Shown: piece by piece, positions 42,773-54,959 of the stretch
How positions within the stretch are numbered: position 1 is the stretch's first letter
Layout: the number at the start of each line of letters is the position of its first letter
Source of the DNA: Anthracocystis setariae
Taxonomy: Eukaryota > Basidiomycota > Ustilaginomycetes > Ustilaginales > Ustilaginaceae
NCBI GenBank assembly: GCA_928724745.1
Contig: CAKMXJ010000003.1
Span: forward strand, 1,550,001 to 1,614,000
DNA: 64,000 bases
Direction: 5' to 3'
The notes under the pieces: generated by a model
What the model was told of the DNA's origin: nothing
What the model saw: only the letters and a program-made list of their open reading frames with translations
Database searches by the model: none
Program-made: the position numbers and the translations under genes

Positions 42773-43962
42773 ACTAAGATCGACATGACAGTACTGAAGA
42801 GACTAGAAGGCGGAGTACCATACGCGAGATTGTCTGACACGGTGGGCTGAGGCGGTTCCCAAAAGCGAGGTACGCGGCAAGAACTCACTAACGGCATGTG
42901 ATACAGGCACCACAGATTCATATAACAGCAGCTGCTCAGGCTCACTGTTCTTCTTTAGAACAACAACATGGAAGATGTAAGTATTGATAATAGATTGCTG
43001 ATCACGTCCGAAGGTGAGTGAGCCTTGATACTTGACATTGCCGTTGGAATGGAAGCGCGCTTGACAGGATATCGAACAAGCGCGCATGTCGCAGGAGGCG
43101 TCCCATGGTGGAAAAGGAAATCAAGATATTTGGTACGCGGCGGTAGGCATATGATTGGGCGTATCTCGGCTACTGTAGCAGAATGAGTCGAGTGTTATTA
43201 TATTATAAAACAGAGCGCTCTAATCCAAGCACTCTACACGCGCAGACGATTCCAGCACTGTACAGTACAGTACCATTGCTTTCGCAGTTGCAAAGGTCGG
43301 CCCGACGAAAAGATGGCGTCACTTGCTCACAGGACACGGCAGCGATATCAGCTGCTGGAAAGTGTGTATTGAGTCGAACTCCGATTCCCAAGACGAGCGA
43401 GAGGCCGGCTCAACGTCGAGAGAGCTTATTCGCTTGCTACCAACCATTGATTGTCCTTGTTGCGTTGCTTGGGCGTAAAGAGGAAAAAGTCAAGGTTCTG
43501 CAGTCCAATGTTATACTGTAATCGAAAAAGTCAGTCTGTCGCTCGGGGCTGCACTCGGGAAATGAAGCTTTGGCGTGTCTCGGTGGGGATCTACACAGGG
43601 GTCAAAGGCAAATGTGGATGCAACGCGTCGGATCATGCATGCGTCCAAAACTTTGGTGTCTCTTTTTTAAAATTGTGTTTTTTTTTTTCTTCTTTTTTTC
43701 TTTTCTTTCTTGTTGGGCGGGCTGACTGCAACTCGCCATCCGATGAATCTGCTCGCTTTTTAGTTGTTGAAGGTATGGGGTGGACCAGCTGATCGAGCGG
43801 ACCGAAGCGTCGAGCATGTGAACATTATTAAAGAGGCCCGAGTCGATGGGACCGTGTATATTTTGCTGAGCTTGTCTTGCCGAAAAAGAGGAATCAAGCC
43901 AGTCAGGATTAACTCTAAGAGTAGCAGTACGGTACTGTATACGTGTTGCGTGGGCCGCTTTT

Positions 43963-43993
43963 GCTGAGGCTGAGGCTGAGGCTGAGGCTGAGG
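43963..43993. repeat. (GCTGAG)n hexanucleotide repeat
   Basis: Five perfect units of GCTGAG in tandem. Confidence 0.9.
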
Positions 43994-44309
43994 CGGATTG
44001 GATTTTCGGTTTTGATTTGGATTTTTTGGCCTCCGCCAAATGATAGTGTGTGTACTGTAGTGTGCGGGCTGCACTACACTACGCGTTGGGTTCAAGCCAT
44101 TTCACACTGCCGTGCTGGCTGAGAGTGTATCGGTGCAGGGTGCTGCAACCAAACTGCAATCATCTTTCGGAGGGTCCTTGCGCTTTGGCCGAGCCAATTT
44201 ACATCCCTACATCCCTCGCTCGGCATGGCCTGCCTCTCTGCTGCCAGCTGCCAGGCAGCCATTGAACCCACCACCAACCACCCACCACGCATGCACTACA
44301 GTACCCTAC

Positions 44310-44344
44310 GCACACACACACACACACACTCTCTCTCTCTCTCT
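44310..44344. repeat. Compound (CA)n-(CT)n repeat
   Basis: A perfect CA tract passes directly into a CT tract, within the presumed leader or promoter of the 44867 gene. Confidence 0.9.
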
Positions 44345-44866
44345 GGCCAATACCCACGCCCTGAACGCACTTGCACTTGCACATGCCCCTCTATCCCGCC
44401 GCCTTCTTCTTCCCCTGTCCCTCCTCCAACTCGTCCCAGTGCCTCTGCCCCCTTTCTGCTTGCTTATACCTGCAGCTTGCCTCCGCTAACTGCGTCGGCC
44501 GTCTCTAGTCATCTTGCTTCTCTTCCAGCTTCCATCCACACTCTCTAAACATCCTGTCCTCGCCCTTCCTACCACCATTGGGGCGCTACACGATCTTGGC
44601 TTGCGCTTTCTATCTCATCGGAATACGTGCTCCATCTCTTCCCTTGTTTCATCACATCCTTCACCACCAATCCCATTCCGTCCTCAAACGCATCTCCACA
44701 TTCAGCCACATCTTTTCTTCTCAAACTTGACCAACCACCATTGGCATCCGAACCTCTCACATTCCCTCGCAGCCACCACACCGTTCCATCGCGACCACGT
44801 CCCTCCATCTTTGCTGCCAATAGAAGAGCCTCTCTCTGCGCCTCAACTTCATACAGTCTGCAGAGC

Positions 44867-46546
44867 ATGCACGAAGAACCCATCGACCGTTCCCGCGACC
44901 TCTGGATTGAGAGAAAACGCAGATTCGAGCAAGAAGAAGCCGCTCGTCGCGACGAACGTCTCGACCCACGATACAGACCAAACTACGAACCTTCCACCCG
45001 CTACACTCCACCGCGTCAATCCAATCAAGATCCAAGGTACGCTCCACCGCCTCCACCCGCCTCTCACTCGGCCGTACCCCGCCCCATTCCCAGCCCCCGA
45101 CCTCAACTACCTCGCACCGCTTCCAACTCGGACGAAGACGCAGCTATGCGCGAGGATGCTGCCAACTCGGCACTTAAGCGCAGACGTCTCGGCGATGCTA
45201 TCGATCACGATGAGCGCCGCGAACCAACAAGTGGTGGTCCATCTCCTCCCTATCGAAGGGCCGAGGCTCCTCCTCACTCTGGCCAGCGATATCTTGACGA
45301 CAGGGATGCCTATCCTGAAGATCATCGTTCGACGCTAAACGCCCCCTATCCAAGCAGAGCCAACGATCGTCAATCGCCTCTGGACAGGCCCGGTCACAGC
45401 CCCGCCGCGCAAGGTGGTCCCTTGCCGCCCATGCAGGATGCTCATCGACCCTCCGTGTTCTCTCCTTCTAGCTACGACGACGGCCAAGATCACGGTCAAT
45501 CCATGCCCGCTCTGGCTCGCAGAAGAGGCGACGCTGCACAGGCCAAAGCCAGCCGTCTTCACATCGACACTGGCTCCAACTCGGCCTTCGAAGCAGCTGC
45601 ACTCGCCAAGTCGTCTGCCGGTATCGCCAAAAGTGCACCGCCTCAAAAGCTCTCTTTTGGCTTTGACAGCCGAGACCAACACATGCCTCAAGACCATTCT
45701 CCGCGTGACCAGGGTCTCCGACCTGGCCATCCCATGCAGGCAGCCCACCCAGGAGCGCATCAGCGTGGTGACCAGCAGCGACTCGTCTCCGGTTCGCGTC
45801 CAACCGAACAGTCGGACTCGTTCCGACGCGACGAACGCGACGAAGTCATCGGCCTCCGCGACGGACGCATGCCCGACATGCCTCACACCGCCAACCCACT
45901 TGCTCGTCAAGGTCCATCCACCCGCTTGCCCGGCGGACACGTCCCTCAGACTGCCACCTTGCCATCTCCTGCTTACCACACCACTCAATTTGCTCGAGGC
46001 GCCGCAAGCGGTCGTCAAGCTTATAATCCGCCTCCCACGGCTCGTTTACCAGACCACCTGCGATCCCCGCCGGCGTCCAAGTCTCACTTTCTCTCGCTCT
46101 TCTCCGACTTCTACGATTCACTCTACGACAGCAGGACGCTCAAGGCTACGCTCGAGGACCAGATCAAACGCTCCAACACTCTGCTTCAGACTCTGCAGTC
46201 CAGTCGAAGAGTGCTCGAGGAGACGGTCGAGCGACGGGTGCGTGAAGAGCGTGTCCTTTGGGAAGGCAGGGTCAGGGGTCTTGAGGCTAGGGTGAGGGAA
46301 CTTGAGTTCAAGACAGGAGCTGCCGACATGGACGCCGAACGTGCAGCCGATGCCGAAGCGCCCAGATCCTCTGCCAGTGCAACAGCTCCAGCCAAGCCGG
46401 CTACCGAAGTGACTGAGGAGACCAACGAATCTCGCAAGCGATCTCGATCCCCGGCTTCGACTGATAAGAAGAGGTCGCCTCCTGAAACGTCGGCTCCTGC
46501 TGCTGGTGCTGATGACGATGAGGCGGATCAGCTTCAGGACGATTGA
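44867..46546 (+). CDS. Uncharacterised low-complexity protein with C-terminal coiled coil
   Basis: The 559-residue frame starts at ATG 44867 (MHEEPIDRSRDLWIERKRRFEQEE). Eighty codons upstream are open but lack an ATG and read as leader sequence. Residues 1-410 are rich in Arg, Pro, Ser, Asp and His, with a basic patch ALKRRRLGD (about 101-109) that could be a nuclear localisation signal. A helical region (about 413-490, FLSLFSDFYDSLYDSRTLKATLEDQ through VRGLEARVRELEF) is probably a coiled coil. The tail is Ala/Glu/Asp-rich with RKRSRSP. No known domain was recognised. A nuclear or RNA-associated role would be a guess. Confidence 0.78.
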   Translation: MHEEPIDRSRDLWIERKRRFEQEEAARRDERLDPRYRPNYEPSTRYTPPRQSNQDPRYAPPPPPASHSAVPRPIPSPRPQLPRTASNSDEDAAMREDAANSALKRRRLGDAIDHDERREPTSGGPSPPYRRAEAPPHSGQRYLDDRDAYPEDHRSTLNAPYPSRANDRQSPLDRPGHSPAAQGGPLPPMQDAHRPSVFSPSSYDDGQDHGQSMPALARRRGDAAQAKASRLHIDTGSNSAFEAAALAKSSAGIAKSAPPQKLSFGFDSRDQHMPQDHSPRDQGLRPGHPMQAAHPGAHQRGDQQRLVSGSRPTEQSDSFRRDERDEVIGLRDGRMPDMPHTANPLARQGPSTRLPGGHVPQTATLPSPAYHTTQFARGAASGRQAYNPPPTARLPDHLRSPPASKSHFLSLFSDFYDSLYDSRTLKATLEDQIKRSNTLLQTLQSSRRVLEETVERRVREERVLWEGRVRGLEARVRELEFKTGAADMDAERAADAEAPRSSASATAPAKPATEVTEETNESRKRSRSPASTDKKRSPPETSAPAAGADDDEADQLQDD

Positions 46547-46555
46547 TTTGGGCAA

Positions 46556-46556
<1 letters not shown>

Positions 46557-46607
<51 letters not shown>
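46557..46607. repeat. (TTG)n trinucleotide repeat
   Basis: About 17 perfect units begin 11 bases after the stop codon of the 559-residue protein, so they lie in its 3'UTR. Confidence 0.93.
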
Positions 46608-47139
46608 GGTGTGTCGTTTGATATTCTTTCTCGATATTGTTTATCTCGGTCTCTCTTTGTGTGCTTTGTATGTTGTTACTGTCCCTAATGACGAACTCGT
46701 TCACCCTTTTTTTGGCTGTCTCGGGTGGTGTTGCTGTGATACAAGCGTTTTGTACGATTGTGGCCGCTCGAGACGATGCAGGTTGGGTTCGCAAACAATG
46801 AGCTATGAGAGAGAAGAACCAAAGGAAGTGCGATTGGGAAATGTTTGACGGTGGAGTGAAGGACGAAGCCGAGTTTCATCACCCTGACCCTGGACAAGCG
46901 CGAAGTTGATACAATTTACAGGAAGGTATCAGCGGTGCCTCACGTCCGACCTCGAGACAGACAGACAGATAGACAGAAGAGGAAGCTTGGCGCGCAGGAA
47001 ACAGACAACCACCAAATCAAGACGAGCAAACTGAACGAACGAACGAATCGAGTAAGAAACAGACTTAAGTTAACAACAACCTATCCAAACGAGTGAGGGG
47101 TGTAATAGAAAAAAAAAGAAGAGTAAAAAGCGCGCGCGT

Positions 47140-47190
47140 GAGATAGAGAGAGAGAGTGTGTGTGTGTGTGTGTCGGGAGGGGGGGGGTAT
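47140..47190. repeat. Compound GA/GT/G-rich repeat
   Basis: A (GA)n tract is followed by (GT)n and a G run, between convergent 3' ends. Confidence 0.85.
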
Positions 47191-47205
47191 AAAGTTGGAC
47201 ACGCT

Positions 47206-50200
47206 TTATTCGGGAACGAACGCGCGCATCCAAATCGGGGTTGGACCTGGAAAGGAAGGTCCACGACGAGTAAACGTGATGGTAGGGACAATATTGTTGG
47301 TTGTAGTCGTAGTTGTTGTAGTGGTCGTTGTAGTGGTAGAAGTGGTAGTGGAGGTAGCGGCAGAGGATGTCGTTGACGTGGTGGTCGAAGTGGACGAAGT
47401 TGACGATGTCGACGTAGTGGAGCTTGTCGACGACGTCGAGGTAACAGCATTAGGACAGCTTGCCTGGCTCAAGATCGGGTTAAGGATCGCTGAACCAAGA
47501 CCGGGAGTAAGGTTGGTGAGCTCACACAAAAGACCCTTGGAAGCTGTACTCAAACCGCCAATCACATTGCCTTGCGACAACTGCGTCAACGTACCACCCA
47601 ACACCTGCGTCAAGTCGACGCCTAACCCTGCGATCTGCTGCAACAAACCCGTGATGTCCTGAACAGGATTGAGGCCCACATTCAATCCACCAAGACTGAT
47701 CGAGTACGACGTCGGCACGTTGATCTCAATGTAGTTGAGTCCTGGCGCCAGGTAGCTGTCGCCCACCGAAGGTCCCAATCGAACCGGCAGATTGTTGTAA
47801 ATGTCCAAATTCTGGCCGATCACCGGCAGCGAAGCAATCAATCCCTTGGGCAGAAGCACATTGGGGATCCTACCCGACGTCACTACGGCTCCTCCAGTAG
47901 GAACCTCAAAGCCGCCGTTCGGGAAGGTGTACGACACCACCGCATCAGGGTTCGATGCATCCTGAGGCGTCTCGCCCGTCCTCTTGGCCGAAGTCTGCAA
48001 CGCCACAAGGAACAGGTTCGTGTTGAGCGCATTGGTGGCTGAGATGTCAATCTCAACCACGGGCGGGGCTGGATTACCGAACAAATTGGCCAGACCAGTG
48101 GCCAGCGTCTCAGCCGTCAGGTAGACATTGATATGCGTCACAATGCGCGATGCAATACCTTGCAGCTCCGTGGACAGCTTGACACCGGCCAGCGCGGGTC
48201 GGAGCGAGTCGTACGGTGTAAGGTTGGTCTGTCCAGATGGGCTTTGCGAACCATCGATGGTGAGCGGAGAGGTAATTGCGGCTCCGTTCGAAGGGTTGGG
48301 CTGGACGTAATTCTGAAGCAGCGTCTGAGCCGTCGAGTCGTTGGCGTTCGCCGGCGAGTAGTAGAAGTACGATTGCACCAAGTTGTCTCCAGGAATGAGG
48401 CCGAGAACCGGAATCTCGGCTCGTCCCACGTACGTGTTCGAGAAAATGACCGGCAACGTGGCTTCATTGGTGAACACGGTCAGGTGCGAAGGGTTGTTGA
48501 GAGTAACCTTGAGAGGAACCCACAGGAACGCCGCAGTACCACTGCTGACCATGACATCCGACAAAGTCGTCGTACCGCCGAAACTGTTGATACCGGCCAA
48601 CGAAGTGGTGACGTTGAAAGGAATACCACCGATCGGGATGTTACCAATCACGGTCTGCGCCACAACGTCAGTGCTACCCATCAGTCCGAATGTACCTTGC
48701 GCTGTGTCAGTGAGCGCGGCAAAGAATGCCTGGAAGTTGGCACGATCAACTGCAACAATATCCTGCCTCGTCCACGTGAGCTGCAGATTCTGGGGGTCAT
48801 TGGGACCCTGCGAAGTACCTGCCGTAACAGCGGCGAGGGGCAGGTCCAAGTAGGCCGTGTCGCCGTTGGCGTACGACAAGTTGATGTGCGGAGCTGCTTC
48901 GATGGGCTTCAGGCTGAACATGAACGGATTGGCGAAGGTGGCGACGGTCGAGTTGGAGCTCGAAGGCACAACGTACGAGTCGGCAGGGTCGCCGTTGACG
49001 AAGACGGTAAGATCCGAGAGCGTGATTGAGAAAATGATCTGGTACACGTGTCCAGGAAGCGCCACATTGAGGACGAGCGTACTGAAGGCAGCACTGAGCC
49101 AGTTGACGGGCTGGTTGCCGTTGGCCTGTGTAACGACGGATACACCTTGCACTTGGAGAGTCTGCGTGCGACCCTGCAAGAAGTTGGTGAACAGAATACC
49201 GGTGTTGACAAGATCTTGTCCCGATTTGGCCGTAATGTCTCCCGTCAACGTGGTGTTGGTGGTAGCAAGTGCAGCCAGGAACAGGTTGGTCGAGTGAACA
49301 GGACCGATATCGGTACCCATGAAGAAGATCTCGAAGTTGGCCGTGTCGAGCTGAATACCCAAGGTAGCAGGGTTGGGGATCGAAGAGCCCGCCGAGATCA
49401 GCAGCGTGTTGGACGTCTGGCCGTAGATGTTGAAGTCAGACACCGTGACGCCCGGCAGACCGTTGAACGCCAAGAAGTTGATGGTCTTCGAGATGATGAC
49501 GTCGCTGTAGATGATCTGCAACGCGCGCACCGTGAGGTGGTTGGACGAGACGGTCCACTGGAAGTTGGGGTTGTGCAAAATGTAGGTGGCAAAGTCGGTG
49601 AAGCCGCCGAGATCGGTGATGGTCAGAGAACCGCTCGATTGCAGGTTGGGCACACCGACGTTGGCAAAGGCACAGATGGACGGAAGAGAGAGTGTCGCAA
49701 TGTTCCTTCCTTGCCAAGTGACAGTGAGCGGTTCGGTGAACTCGATCAGGGCGTCGAAAGGTCCAGTGTTGGTTAGCGAACCGGCGAGCGAGACATCAAA
49801 GCCATTGTTGGTGACACTGGTGATGTTGGCGATGTTGACGGTAAGAACAGCCTGGTCGACAATGTTCTGCACAATGGGCGCACCGGCGGGTCCAAGAAGG
49901 TAGAGGGCAGTGCGATCCGTCTGCGTGGGCACGGGCTGCTGGACAAAGTTGAGGTTGGTGAAGTAGTCGTCCAACCTGTCAGCCGACTGCACATTGAGCG
50001 TGGTCGTGAGGCCCTGCAAGGTTGCCAGGATGGCGTCGAGCACATCGAATTGGTTTCCAGACACACAGGTAGGTGGGCTGAAGTCGGGATAGGGGCTGAT
50101 GGTGGTCTGGGTCGAAGGCTGAGCCAGCACCTGTGCGAAGAGAGGCGGCAGCGGGCCAAGGTTGACTCCTCGAGCAGCAGCAGCAGCCTGGACGAAGCGG

Positions 50201-53200
50201 ATCAAGTTCTTGGGGTCCAAGTCGAAGTTGAAGGGCAGGTAGCGCGACGTGATGGTGGTGTGACCAGGAGCTGAGATGGGGTTGGCCGACAAATCCTGGT
50301 TGATCTCACCGAGGAAGATGCCCTGGTAGGAGGCGTCAGCCTTGACATTGAGCAGGTTGATCGAAGCGGTGAAAGGATTGCGGAGGTCAAAGTTGGCCTG
50401 GGCAACACCGGTCTGCGCAATGTTGGGAGGAATCACGAGTCTGGCCTCGGTGATAAGCAGCTGCGTGAGAGGTGGAATGTTGGCGCTGAGACGGATACCT
50501 GAAAGAGCCTGCTGCAGCGACGCAATGGGCGTGGTGTCACGCGTTCCCTGGATAACCACGCCGGAAACGATACCTTGCACGTAGTTTTCCAGCAGTGTCT
50601 GGCCAGCACGCGTGTTCGCGGCACCCTGAGGCGAGTAGCGCACCTGGGTGGGGACGATGTTGGTGCCAGGCACGAGCACCAGACCGTTGATGACAGCGGT
50701 ACCGATCGGCAGACCCATAAAGTAGACGTCGAACGTGACGTCGCCCACTCCGATGGTGATGTCGGAGGGGTTGAACAAGGTCGTGTCGACATTGATCTGA
50801 AGGTACGTAGGGTAGCCGTGGTACACATCGAGATTGGAAACGATGGCCGGACGAGCGTTGAGGTTCTGCAGACCCAACAGATTCGTGTCGACGTTGAAGG
50901 GAATGTCGTCGATCGACAGAAGACCCGCAGCTGTGTTCGCCCTGGTGTTGGCATTACCGTTGAGGTTGAAGGTGACCTGGGTGTCGGCGGTGGTGTCGGC
51001 CAAGAACTGCGAGAAGGTCGAGTGCTCATTGTCGTAAACGGCGAAGGGCACGTTGCTGAACATCAAGGTCAAGATGCGCGCAGTGATGTCCGTGATCGAG
51101 GGCGACAGCGGAATGTTGAGCACAGCCATGTCCTGGCCCAGATAGTTGGCGACGAAGCCACCACCGACCTCCTGAATGTCCAGGGGGAAGGCGAAGGGGA
51201 TGAAGAACTCGGACTGCGTGTTGTTGGAACTGGTGGGCGGATCCCAAGCTGTCGCCGTGGTGAAGAAGAGAGAGATCTGGTTGATGGAGATGGTACGAAT
51301 GACGGTGAACTGTTGCGATGGCAGAGACACGGCCACAGCGAGAGATGTGATACCATCGTTGAGCCACGTGACGCTTTCCGGACCCGCATAGGCTCCCAAG
51401 ACCATGACTTCCGTGTTGAGGTTGTGGACAAAGCGAGTGAAGATTTCCGAGAGCACGGCCAGACCTTGATCTGTAGTCTGCGGAACCAATCGACCCACCA
51501 ACGGCAGGGTGGTGACGGCGAGTGCTTGGAGAACGAATTCGTCCTGCGCGGCCGAAGGACCGATGAAGGTGTTGTTGCGGTCGAGGTTGACACCGAAGCG
51601 CGATAGCTGCACACCGACCTGCGACGGATTGTAGATCGTGGTGTCAGCGGTCAGGTGGATACCACCGGCCGGGTCATTCGAGGGCAGATCGAACGAGTTG
51701 ATGATGACGCTGTTCCTGAGACCATTGAAGGCGCTGAGGATGACGTTCTTGGAGATTGTGATGCTTCCCACCTCGATACCAAGCGCAGCAACATTGAGGC
51801 CGGTTCCAGCAATGTTCCACACAAAGCTTTGCTCGGTCAGCAAGTACCTTGTGAATTCGGTAAGGTAGCCAACATCGGCGACGGCGAAGTCGGCAATGAT
51901 CTCGAGTGTGGCACCAGTGTCGCCGACAAGCGAGACATTGGGCATGGCGATCTGACCGAGGAGGCGGCCATTCCAAGTGACATCGAGCCCGTTGGGGAAC
52001 TGGATCGTGGCATCGAAAGGACCCGAGTTGGTGATGGTACCCTGCAGAGCGGTTTGGAACGAGTTCTGCTGAGGGTTGAGAATCGTAACTCGGTCGATGT
52101 TGAGGATCGAGTTGTCGACGATCCTCTGGACAATGGGACCGGCAAGGACGGGGAGAAGCTTGTTAAGCGTCACATCGGTACCAAGAGGCACATTCTGCTG
52201 CGCAAAGGTGAGCGTGGTGGAGTATTCACCGATGGTCGCGTCCGAGACGATCTCGAGGTTGGCAGTGGCCGATCGGAAGGCGCGGTCAATGTAACTAGGA
52301 AGATCGAAGCCAGTGTAGATGTTGGCTCGCTTCTTGAGCGTACCAGCCTCCTCAACAGCAGCCTCCTCAACAGCGTGAGGCTCGTCTCGCTCGGCCCAAT
52401 CGGCCACAGCGGAGAGGGTTTCAGCGTTGCTGCCACCGCTCATCATGGCATGGGCGAGATCGTTGTTGTCCTCGTAGTCAAAGGACTCATCCGAGCCGAG
52501 CGAGCGACGAGTGTTGGCCGAGGTGGTTGGCGTCAGAGTGTAGCCACCCAGCTGCACAACACCGTCGATGTAGGCGGGGTTTTGACCGCTCTCGATGGCG
52601 AGAGCGCGCACAAGCGCAAAGATGTCGGGAGGATACAGGTTCAAGCCAAGAGCGATCGGGGGCGATTGTGTCGTGGCACGTCCTTGAGCTGTGAAGGTGA
52701 GCGGGGTGTCGATGCTTGCGACAAAGATACCGTGCGAAGTAACATTGGAGCGGATGCGCGTGATTGTGAGGGGTGCGGTGAAGGGGTTGGCAAGGAAGAC
52801 GGTCGAATCGGCGATGTTGTTGGTGATACCGGTGGTGTCCAACACGGTCAAGTTGGCCGACTGGACCAGGGTCGACTTGAGACCAGGTAGCGTCGAGTTG
52901 AGGCGGAGCTGCGAGAGGGCAGGCAGAAGCGAGTCGACCTGGGTCGAGCCGTTGAAACCGTTGATGCCAAGGAGGGTGTCCTGACCCGAGATGAAACGGT
53001 TCAAGGTCTCGATGCCGTACGGACTGATGTTCGGATTGAACACCGAGGTGGCATTGACATCGTTCCTGCCGGTCATCAGATTGAGACCAGGGATGGTAAC
53101 GGTACCGAGCACAACGTGATTGAAAAGTTGGAAGGAGCTGTCACCCACGGTAAGGTTCAAGTTGGACGGGTTGACGAGCGTGGTTCCGACAGACAGGAGA

Positions 53201-54959
53201 ATACCATCACGAGTACCGCCAGTGACATCGACACCGGTGATCAGCGTTGGGTAGGCAGCGAGGCCTTGCAAACCGAGAAGACCACTGTCGACATCAAAGA
53301 TGATGCCGTTGAGCAGGACACGTCCGAGCGGAGTGTCGGTGACGGCCTTCGCCTCACCCTGAAGACGGATAGCAGTGCCGTTGCTGAGGGTGAGGTAGGT
53401 CTGGAAGTTCTCGAGCTCCTTGCGGGCAGCCTGGGTATCGTTGGCCAGCGTCAAAACCGACGGAGGCAGCGTGAGGTTGAGGGTACCAGCGGTTTGACCA
53501 GCACTGACGAGCGAGAGCTGGGTGGTAGTGTTGGAGTAGGCCGAATTGATGGTGGCCACCTGCGCACCATCGAAGAGGATGGTGAAGGTGTTAGCCGTGT
53601 CGACGATGGACAGCGAGAAACCGAAGGGCAGCCCCAGCACAGCTGAAAGGGCGCTCGAGAAAGCGGTCGGCGCATAGGCGGTTTCGGGGGTGTAGATCAA
53701 AGCCAAAGACCCGATACTGATGCTCTTGATAGGGTTGATCGCGGTAGGAGCCTTGAGGGGCACAGCAAGCGAGAGGGCGCTGATGCCCTCGCTAAGCCAA
53801 CCGATGGTCTCGCCGTCGTCCTGGCGGACTGCGACACCGAAGGCCTGCGTTGGCAGGGTCTTACCATTGATGTAGCCGGTGAAAAGCTGACCGAGCAAGT
53901 CAAGAGCGGTGGCATTGTCGTTGTGAGGAACGAGGCGGCCGTTAAGCGTGATGACGTTGCGTCCAGTGGAGACATTGAGGTTGCTGGTACTAGCAGGACC
54001 AAGATACAAGCCCTCGTAGTAGAGAGCCAGATCGAGAGTCCCAAGCTGGACACCGAAAGGCGAGGGGTTGACAAGCGAGGTGGTGACCGAGACCGAGATA
54101 CCTCCTGCGGGATCGTCTCCAGGAAGCTGGAAGTCGAGAATCTCGACGTCCTCAAAGTTATTGAAACCCTTGATGATGATGTGCTTGTTGAAGACGAGGT
54201 TCTTGTAGGTGGGCAAGAACGAGAAGGCCTCGACATGGACGCTAGAGCAATTAAGCTTCCATGTAAACTCGGGTTGGGAGATGAGGAACTTGGCAAATTG
54301 ACCAAAGCCATCGACATCGTGGATCTCAAAGTTAGTGGCCTAAATTACACAGATCGAGAGGAAAAGGAAGAGAAAGGTGAGTATTTTCAAAGCAATCGAA
54401 AGAATGTCGCGGAAGGAGATATACGTACCTGCTTGATGCGGGCATGACCGGCAGCGGCACCAATGTAGTCGAGTCGGAACTGACCGAGATTGACCTCGGT
54501 CAAGGTTTCGGGCGAAGCCTTCTGGCCGGGCAGAGGTGGCAGGACCCAGTAGACCTGTACGGGCTCTCGGAAGTAGAGGTGGGCAGGGAAGATGCCGACC
54601 TTTTTGGTCTGACCTTGAAGGGTAAGTGCGAAGGAGGTGTTGGTGGGCGCGGTGATGTTGGACTGCTCTACGTGCAGCACAGCAGTGTGAAGAGCGTGGT
54701 TGGCAACGGCGTAAAGAACGGGGAGCAGAGTGATGGCGAGCGTGACGAGGAGGACACCAGGAGCGACGAAAAGGCAGCAGTAGCCGAGCTTTCTGGAAAA
54801 GTACTTCTTCTCGTATGGAGTGCCGCGAGCGCTCATGAAACCGATAGGTTGGCCGGGCTGGTAGAAGCCAGCTGCGTTGGGAGGGACCGAGTCGATACTC
54901 TGCTGGGCGGCAGAGCGTCGACGGAGGTTCTCCCGGGAGCCATAGCCGTCGTCCGCCAT
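47206..54959 (-). CDS. Giant (2,554-residue) Tag1/DUF3712-type membrane protein with three tandem modules
   Basis: There are two exons: 54429-54959 (177 codons) and 47206-54339. The intron has GTACGT...TTTAG ends and phase 0. The start MADDGYGSREN is at 54959. A cytosolic N-terminus (1-60) precedes one membrane helix (about 61-84), giving a signal-anchor topology with the rest lumenal or extracellular and many N-x-S/T sites. The lumenal part is about 2,400 residues of beta-rich, LEA/DUF3712-like sequence in three diverged modules, beginning near residues 89, 911 and 1663. The matching anchors are GPIVQRIVDN and GAPIVQNIVDQ; FTWKLN, FVWNIAG and FQWTVSS; and DIPFNVDTNLLGLQ-like segments. A Lys-Lys-Arg site (846-848) follows an acidic linker after module 1. 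The C-terminus has a Thr/Ser-rich run. The fungal relative Tag1 is a vacuolar membrane protein linked to ending autophagy; the function of this enlarged form is unknown. Confidence 0.9.
47281..47445 (-). repeat. Coding Thr/Ser-rich low-complexity tract
   Basis: The 3' end of the giant gene encodes a run of Thr and Ser (including 13 consecutive Thr) from imperfect ACT/ACA/ACG and TCG codons. This is a likely O-mannosylation region just before the final 30 residues. Confidence 0.85.

Larger units (their letters stand above)
42034..44866. other. Long intergenic/leader region before the coiled-coil protein gene
   Basis: About 2.8 kb without a supported gene. It includes a 16-G homopolymer (42757-42772), T-rich stretches (about 43670-43710), a GCTGAG tandem repeat, a CA/CT repeat, and many TACTGTA-like words (43170-44060). 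The last 400 bp are strongly pyrimidine-rich, probably the 5'UTR of the 44867 gene. Confidence 0.5.
46547..47205. other. Convergent 3' region with trinucleotide and dinucleotide repeats
   Basis: No gene is seen. A (TTG)n repeat lies at the left and a GA/GT-rich compound repeat at about 47140-47190, next to the stop codon of the giant gene. Confidence 0.6.

Noticed and set aside
42334..42945. Open frame of 203 codons on the minus strand downstream of the CRH gene
   Set aside because: It crosses a 16-base homopolymer, lacks an ATG at its beginning, has unbiased codon use and no recognisable similarity.
43602..44039. Minus-strand frame with a (Ser-Ala)n run and a poly-Lys stretch
   Set aside because: Produced by the GCTGAG repeat and a T-rich tract; it starts at TTG rather than ATG.
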